A DNA stretch of 64,000 bases, from the NCBI GenBank assembly GCA_039888615.1, contig JBDQQS010000008.1; one strand, written 5' to 3'. Position 1 is the first letter of the stretch; each line of letters begins with the position of its first letter. The DNA is from Flavimaribacter sp039888615 (GTDB lineage: Bacteria; Pseudomonadota; Alphaproteobacteria; Rhizobiales; Rhizobiaceae). The notes under the pieces are model-generated. The model searched no databases. It saw only the letters and a list, made by a program, of their open reading frames with translations, and had not been told where the DNA came from. A program made the position numbers and the translations under genes. Positions 59,214 through 64,000 of the stretch are shown here, piece after piece.

Positions 59214-60205
59214 TACAGGACCCTCCCGCGGAAGATACCTGTCGGGCGGTAGATCAGCACGATGATCAGGATCACGAACGGCACCATGAGTTTGTACTCG
59301 GTGGGCACCAGCGCCATGTTGCGCGGCAGCTCGAACCACAGGCTGTCCTTGATCGGCCGCAGGAGCACCGACCAGTTGAAGACGGCGAGGGTTTCGCAGA
59401 AGCCGACGAGGAAGCCGCCGGCGATCGCCCCATAGGGCTGGCCGATGCCGCCGACGATGGTCGCCGCGAAGATCGGCAGCAGGATGTTGAAGGACAGGTC
59501 CGGCTTCAGCGTCACGTCCATGGACAGAAGCGAGCCGGCGGCGCAGGCGAGCCCGCCGCCGATGATCCAGGTGGCCCATACGACGTGATTGGTGTTGATG
59601 CCGGTGATGCGGGCGAGCTCCGGATTGTCGGAGACGGCGCGCATCGCCTTGCCGAGACGCGAGCGCGTGAGAAACAAATGAAGCGCCAGCACCGCGACGA
59701 CGGTGAAGCCGATCAACACGATTTGCGGCTCCGTCAGGATCATCGCCCGCGTGGCGCCGGGGAAGGGGATCTGGAAGATGTCCTTCGGCTGGTCGATGAA
59801 CATGTCGCGGGCGCGCACGCCGGCGAAGAGACGAATCAGGCCCTGTAGCATGAGGGTGACGCCGACCGAGGCCATAACGAGGACGACCGGCCGGGCGCCG
59901 GCGTTGCGCAGCGGCTTGTAGAACATTTTGTCGAGGCCGATCGCGAGAACCGCGGTGACGGCCATCGCCGGAATGATCGCCGCGAAGGCGATCGGGAACG
60001 GCAGGACAACGCCGGCGGACGCCAGCAGCGCGGCGATGATCAGCGTTACGAAAGCGCCAAGCGTCATCAGGTCGCCATGCGCGAAATGGGCGAAGCGCAG
60101 AATGCCGAAGATCATCGTCACGCCGATCGCGCCCATGGCGTAGATCGAACCGATGATCATCCCGGAAAGGAGGCCCTTGTTGATGAAAAAGACGAGATCG
60201 TTCAC
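59213..60205 (-). CDS. livH: branched-chain amino acid ABC permease (LivH)
   Basis: A 330-residue permease with about eight membrane segments. The family block GSIYAMGAIGVTMIFGILRFAHFAHGDLMTLGAF starts at about residue 20, and KAMRAVSDNPELARITGIN is the cytoplasmic loop that contacts the ATPase. The start is a GTG behind GGGAGG. It follows livF by 12 nt. No binding protein gene accompanies the set. Confidence 0.9.
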   Translation of the reverse strand: MNDLVFFINKGLLSGMIIGSIYAMGAIGVTMIFGILRFAHFAHGDLMTLGAFVTLIIAALLASAGVVLPFPIAFAAIIPAMAVTAVLAIGLDKMFYKPLRNAGARPVVLVMASVGVTLMLQGLIRLFAGVRARDMFIDQPKDIFQIPFPGATRAMILTEPQIVLIGFTVVAVLALHLFLTRSRLGKAMRAVSDNPELARITGINTNHVVWATWIIGGGLACAAGSLLSMDVTLKPDLSFNILLPIFAATIVGGIGQPYGAIAGGFLVGFCETLAVFNWSVLLRPIKDSLWFELPRNMALVPTEYKLMVPFVILIIVLIYRPTGIFRGRVL

Positions 60206-60217
60206 GTGGTCCTCCCG

Positions 60218-60922
60218 CTATCCGCCAAGAAAGCTTTTGGCGACTTCGGGGTTCTCGAGGAGATTTCTGCCCGTATCGGTGAATGAGTTGGCGCCATTGG
60301 CGAGCACGAACCCCTTGTGCGCGATGGCGAGCGCCTGTTTGGCGTTCTGTTCGACCATGGCGACGGTGACGCCGGTCTTGTTGATCGCGATCACCCGGTC
60401 GAAGATCTGCGACATGAACATCGGCGAAAGGCCGGCGGTCGGTTCGTCGAGCAGGATGAGTTTCGGTTCTATCATCAGCGCGCGACCGAAGGCGACCATC
60501 TGCCGCTGGCCGCCCGACAATTCGCCGGCCGGCTGTCGGCGCTTTTCCTTCAGCGGCGGAAAGATCTCGTAGACGTGGTCCATGACCCGGCTGAAATCGT
60601 CGCGCCTGATGTAGGCGCCCATTTCCAGGTTCTCGTGCACCGTCAACGTGTGGAACACGTTGCTTTCCTGCGGCACGAAGGCGATGCGGAGGGCGGCGAG
60701 CTCTTCGGAGCGAATGCCCGTGATGTCTTCGCCGTCGAACTCGATCGAGCCTTCGGTGATATTCAGCATGCCGAAGATGGCCTTGAGCGTCGTTGACTTG
60801 CCGGCGCCGTTGGGCCCGACGATGACACCGATCTCGCCTTCTTCCAGCGTCATGTCGACGCCTTTCAGAATCGACATCTGGCCGTAGCCGGCATGCAGGT
60901 TGGAAATCTTCAGGAGGCTCAT
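60218..60922 (-). CDS. livF: branched-chain amino acid ABC ATP-binding protein (LivF)
   Basis: A 234-residue ATPase. Walker A GPNGAGKST, signature LSGGQRQM and Walker B LILLDEPTAGLSP are intact. The N-terminal LKISNLHAGYGQMSILKGVDMTLEEGE is typical of LivF. The gene overlaps livG by ATGA. It works with LivG as a heterodimer that drives the LivHM permease. Confidence 0.92.
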   Translation of the reverse strand: MSLLKISNLHAGYGQMSILKGVDMTLEEGEIGVIVGPNGAGKSTTLKAIFGMLNITEGSIEFDGEDITGIRSEELAALRIAFVPQESNVFHTLTVHENLEMGAYIRRDDFSRVMDHVYEIFPPLKEKRRQPAGELSGGQRQMVAFGRALMIEPKLILLDEPTAGLSPMFMSQIFDRVIAINKTGVTVAMVEQNAKQALAIAHKGFVLANGANSFTDTGRNLLENPEVAKSFLGG

Positions 60923-61734
60923 GACCCGGCGCCCGCTGCGTGGTCAGCGCTGGTGGTGGCGTTGCCGGTGGGCGAGCCGCCGAAATAGGCCTCGATCACC
61001 GCCTCGTTCCGCTGGATTTCGGCGATGTGACCCTGGGTCATCACCGCGCCGGAGGCCATGACGATCACCGGATCGCAGAGCCGCGCGATCATGTCCATGT
61101 CGTGCTCGATCACGAAGAAGGTGTAGCCGAACTCCCGGTTGAGGCGTTCGATGTTGTCCACCAGGTCGTTGAGCAGCGTCCGGTTGACGCCGGCGGCGAT
61201 CTCGTCGAGGAGAACGACCTTGGCGTCGACCATCATGGTGCGGCCAAGCTCCAGCAACTTCTTCTGGCCGCCGGAAAGATTGCCCGCAAGCTCGTTCTTC
61301 ACATGGCTGATCTTGAGGAAATCGAGCACTTCCTCGGCTTTCTTGCGCACGTCCGCTTCGCGCCGGTTGACAGCGCCCGGCCGGAACCAGGCCGAGGCGA
61401 GATGTTCCCCCGGCTGATGCTCAGGCACCATCATCAGGTTCTCCGTAACGGTCATGTGCGAGAATTCGTGCGCGATCTGGAAGGTTCTGAGCAGGCCGCG
61501 GCCGAACAGATCATGCGCCGGCAGGCCGGTGACGTCCTCGCCGTCGAGCAGAATTTGGCCGGATGTTGGGGAAAAGGCGCCCGCGACGATGTTGAACAGC
61601 GTGGTCTTGCCTGCGCCGTTCGGCCCGATTAACCCGGTGATGGAGCCTTTTTCAACCGCGAGGCTGCAATCGTCGACCGCATAGAACCCACCGAAACGCT
61701 TGGTGACGTTTCTGACATCGATGATCTTCGTCAT
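60919..61734 (-). CDS. livG: branched-chain amino acid ABC ATP-binding protein (LivG)
   Basis: A 271-residue ATPase, first gene of the set. Walker A is GPNGAGKTT, the signature LSGGQKKL, and Walker B is VVLLDEIAAGVN, where the usual DEP is DEI as in many LivG proteins. The C-terminal HIAEIQRNEAVIEAYFGG is the LivG tail. The ATG at 61734 follows GGGGAAG; an upstream frame adds 16 residues and is less likely. Confidence 0.92.
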   Translation of the reverse strand: MTKIIDVRNVTKRFGGFYAVDDCSLAVEKGSITGLIGPNGAGKTTLFNIVAGAFSPTSGQILLDGEDVTGLPAHDLFGRGLLRTFQIAHEFSHMTVTENLMMVPEHQPGEHLASAWFRPGAVNRREADVRKKAEEVLDFLKISHVKNELAGNLSGGQKKLLELGRTMMVDAKVVLLDEIAAGVNRTLLNDLVDNIERLNREFGYTFFVIEHDMDMIARLCDPVIVMASGAVMTQGHIAEIQRNEAVIEAYFGGSPTGNATTSADHAAGAGS

Positions 61735-62197
61735 GCTTCCCCGGTATTCTTCTTGATCTCGCCGGACCAGTTTTTCGTCCACTTATCACCGCCGGCGGCG
61801 GATGGGAAGTGTCGCGGCGGGTGCTAAAATACGATCAGTGCACAATTTTGACGCAAATAGAGAAATTCAGGTCTTGTTTGCGGGTTGATCTCGCCGCAAA
61901 AATGAACATGCTATGTCCACATGATAATAAACGCCACCAAGGCGATTAATGGGGAATGCATGATACCGCCAGTTGTCCGGACACCGAACATGGGTGTGCG
62001 CCGGAAACGCGAATTCTGCAATATTCACGTCCGGGCCCGCTCCCGGTCGCGGGAAATTTCCACAGCTGCAAACAGGTTTGTCGCGACATGCTTTGCGCGA
62101 ACCGAAACAAAATCAAACGGGGGTCCGGTCCGGGCGCCGGCGCCATTTTGCGCGGTGTCTGTCATGGACGCGGACAAATCTTCGAGGGGACTGCTGA
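61735..62197. other. 463-bp divergent promoter region
   Basis: This separates the livGFHM operon from the polyamine-type ABC operon. It contains a perfect 10-bp palindrome TGTCCGGACA (61974-61983) and an AT-richer segment near 61840-61930. No gene is convincing. Presumably it carries both promoters. Confidence 0.5.
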
Positions 62198-63292
62198 ATG
62201 ACAGGTGAAAGAGGCGCGAGCGTACGCTTTGATCAGGTGCAAAAGAGCTATGATGGCGTTTCGCTTGTCGTGAAAGACCTGAATCTGGACATCCAGGCGG
62301 GCGAATTTCTGACCATGCTCGGACCGTCCGGCTCCGGCAAGACAACCTGTCTGATGATGCTGGCCGGTTTCGAGCCCGCCAGCCACGGCGAAATCTACCT
62401 CAACGACAAGCCGATCAACAACGTGCCGCCGCACAAGCGCGGCGTTGGCATGGTGTTCCAGAACTATGCGCTGTTTCCGCACATGACGGTTGCGGAAAAT
62501 CTCGCCTTTCCGCTTCAGGTGCGCAGCATGAGCCGCGCCGAGCAGGAGGAAAAGGTCAAGCGCGCTCTGGAGATGGTCGAACTGCCGCAATTCGGCTCGC
62601 GCCGGCCGGCGCAGCTTTCCGGGGGTCAGCAGCAGCGCGTCGCCGTCGCGCGCGCCCTCGTCTTCGAACCGGATCTGGTGCTGATGGACGAACCGCTCGG
62701 CGCGCTCGACAAGCAGCTGCGCGAGCAGATGCAATATGAAATCAAGCACATCCACGAGAGCCTCGGCGTGACCGTCGTCTATGTGACGCACGACCAGACC
62801 GAGGCGCTGACCATGTCGGACCGGGTCGCCGTGTTCAACGACGGTGTGATCCAGCAACTCTCGTCGCCGGATTTGCTTTACGAGGAGCCGCAGAACTCCT
62901 TCGTCGCCCAGTTCATCGGTGAAAACAACAAGATGAACGGCACGGTCACGGCGATCAACGACAATGTCTGCGACGTCAAACTGGACGACGGAACCGAACT
63001 CAAGGCCGAAAGGGTCAATGTCGAGGGCGTCGGACACCGCACCACGCTTTCGCTGCGGCCGGAGCGCATCGAGACGGTTCCTGACGACGCCATGGAAAAC
63101 ATCGTGCCTGGCAAGATCGAGGAAATGATCTATCTCGGAGACCATCTGCGCGTCCGGATGAATGTTGCCGGCAATAACGAATTCATCGTCAAAGTTCGTA
63201 ACCGGTCCGGCGAGCGCAAGCTTTCCGAGGGCCAGGACATCAACATCGGCTGGTATGCGCGCGATTGCAAAGCGCTCGATCCGGTCGGTTAG
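62198..63292 (+). CDS. polyamine/opine-type ABC transporter ATP-binding protein (PotA-like)
   Basis: A 364-residue ATPase. Walker A GPSGSGKTT, signature LSGGQQQR and Walker B VLMDEPLGALD are intact, with HKRGVGMVFQNYALFPHMTV between. The last 110 residues form a TOBE regulatory domain (TLSLRPERI, then YLGDHLRVRM). It matches the PotA/spermidine-putrescine group, whose members also import opines and mannopine. The next gene is a matching binding protein. Confidence 0.9.
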   Translation: MTGERGASVRFDQVQKSYDGVSLVVKDLNLDIQAGEFLTMLGPSGSGKTTCLMMLAGFEPASHGEIYLNDKPINNVPPHKRGVGMVFQNYALFPHMTVAENLAFPLQVRSMSRAEQEEKVKRALEMVELPQFGSRRPAQLSGGQQQRVAVARALVFEPDLVLMDEPLGALDKQLREQMQYEIKHIHESLGVTVVYVTHDQTEALTMSDRVAVFNDGVIQQLSSPDLLYEEPQNSFVAQFIGENNKMNGTVTAINDNVCDVKLDDGTELKAERVNVEGVGHRTTLSLRPERIETVPDDAMENIVPGKIEEMIYLGDHLRVRMNVAGNNEFIVKVRNRSGERKLSEGQDINIGWYARDCKALDPVG

Positions 63293-63396
63293 GCCATTTG
63301 CATGGCCACAAGTTGGGCATTGGGACAAAATCAATGCCCGTATATGCGTCCGGATCACCCATAGGCCCGGACCAATTCCAAAAAAGGGAGCATGAA

Positions 63397-64000
63397 ATGA
63401 AACTCAAATCTCTTCTGATCGCCGCGACGGCGCTCACTATGAGCGTTCCGGCGGCATTTGCAGAGGATATGACGATCGTATCCTGGGGCGGCGCATATTC
63501 CGATTCCCAGAACAACGCCTATCACAAGCCTTACATGGCGATGCATCCGGATGTGAACATCATCAACGACGAATCGTCCAACGAGGCGGTCGCCAAGCTT
63601 CGCGCCATGAACGAAGCCGGCAATGTGACCTGGGACGTTGTTGACGTCGTTGCATCCGACGCCATCCGTCTCTGCGACGAAGGCCTGGCTGTCGAGATCG
63701 ACCCGGACAAGGATCTGGCTCCGGCTCCGGACGGCACGCCTGCTTCCGAAGACTTTGGCGACCTGCTGGTTTCCGAGTGCTTCATTCCGCAGATCGTCTA
63801 TTCGACGACCTTCGGCTACCGCACGGACAAGGTTGGCGACGAGCCGCCGACGGATATTTGCGCGGTTTTCGATACGGAGAAGTATCCGGGCAAGCGTTCG
63901 CTTGAAAAGCGACCCATCAACAACGTCGAATGGGCTCTGCTTTGCGACGGCGTTGCGAAGGAAGATATCTATGACGTGCTGTCCACGCCGGAAGGCGTCG
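63397..64000 (+). CDS. polyamine/opine-type extracellular solute-binding protein, 3' end cut
   Basis: The frame runs off the window edge after 201 codons. It begins with a signal peptide (MKLKSLLIAATALTMSVPAA, cleaved after FAE) and continues TIVSWGGAYSDSQNNAYHKPYM, typical of PotD/opine binding proteins. AAGGGAG precedes the ATG; an ATG five bases upstream reads only two codons before a stop. With the ATPase gene before it, it forms the start of an importer whose permease genes should follow outside the window. Confidence 0.88.
   Translation, partial: MKLKSLLIAATALTMSVPAAFAEDMTIVSWGGAYSDSQNNAYHKPYMAMHPDVNIINDESSNEAVAKLRAMNEAGNVTWDVVDVVASDAIRLCDEGLAVEIDPDKDLAPAPDGTPASEDFGDLLVSECFIPQIVYSTTFGYRTDKVGDEPPTDICAVFDTEKYPGKRSLEKRPINNVEWALLCDGVAKEDIYDVLSTPEGV

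Overview
The window looks like GC-rich alphaproteobacterial chromosome, most likely Hyphomicrobiales (Rhizobiales). The evidence is codon use, chains of ATGA-overlapping genes, many uptake systems with periplasmic binding proteins, and family-level resemblance of most proteins. No rRNA, tRNA, CRISPR array, transposase or phage gene was seen. The genus is not determined.

Layout. 1-4.5 kb: GFA-family protein, a small RecA/DnaB-type P-loop protein, a DUF2189 membrane protein and an exported Cys-type sulfatase. 4.5-7.9 kb: a COG4324-type lipoprotein, a RES/Xre toxin-antitoxin pair and, divergent from it, a GSU2403-type nucleotidyltransferase behind an iterated GTGTGCATCA operator. 8-17.8 kb: a GntR-controlled operon for BMP-type (nucleoside) ABC uptake plus an isochorismatase-fold hydrolase, PfkB kinase, nucleoside phosphorylase, SIS protein and aldehyde dehydrogenase. 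18-21 kb: DUF302 protein, 8-oxoguanine-deaminase-like amidohydrolase and agmatinase-like ureohydrolase. 21-28 kb: a MarR-controlled DrrAB-type exporter, alpha/beta hydrolase, ThuA-like protein, diacylglycerol-kinase-like protein, flavin monooxygenase and DoxX protein. 28.7-33.3 kb: soeABC-like cytoplasmic sulfite:quinone oxidoreductase. 33.4-37 kb: a branched-chain-amino-acid-type binding protein, a MocR/LysN-type aminotransferase and a membrane-anchored class III cyclase.

37-42.7 kb is the least ordinary region. It holds an eight-copy array of a 19-nt motif spaced by exactly 44 or 57 nt (two more copies lie near 1.7 kb), an orphan HigA, a strong hairpin, a von Willebrand protein with five 87-residue repeats, and two adjacent 77-bp palindromic elements. 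42.7-49.5 kb: methyltransferase, ABC exporter, LysR/SDR divergent pair, rhodanese and a decayed CadC/TPR regulator. 49.6-57.2 kb: a LysR-TRAP-GST-CMD-LigI-SDR-flavin reductase catabolic operon. 57.2-57.9 kb: a Phd/PIN toxin-antitoxin pair. 57.9-61.7 kb: livGFHM without a binding protein. 62.2 kb to the end: the start of a polyamine/opine-type ABC operon.

Together the genes suggest a heterotroph that scavenges nucleosides, organic acids/aromatics, amino acids and polyamines, and that can handle organosulfur compounds (sulfatase, SoeABC, rhodanese). Functions are family-level inferences read by eye; no database search was run.
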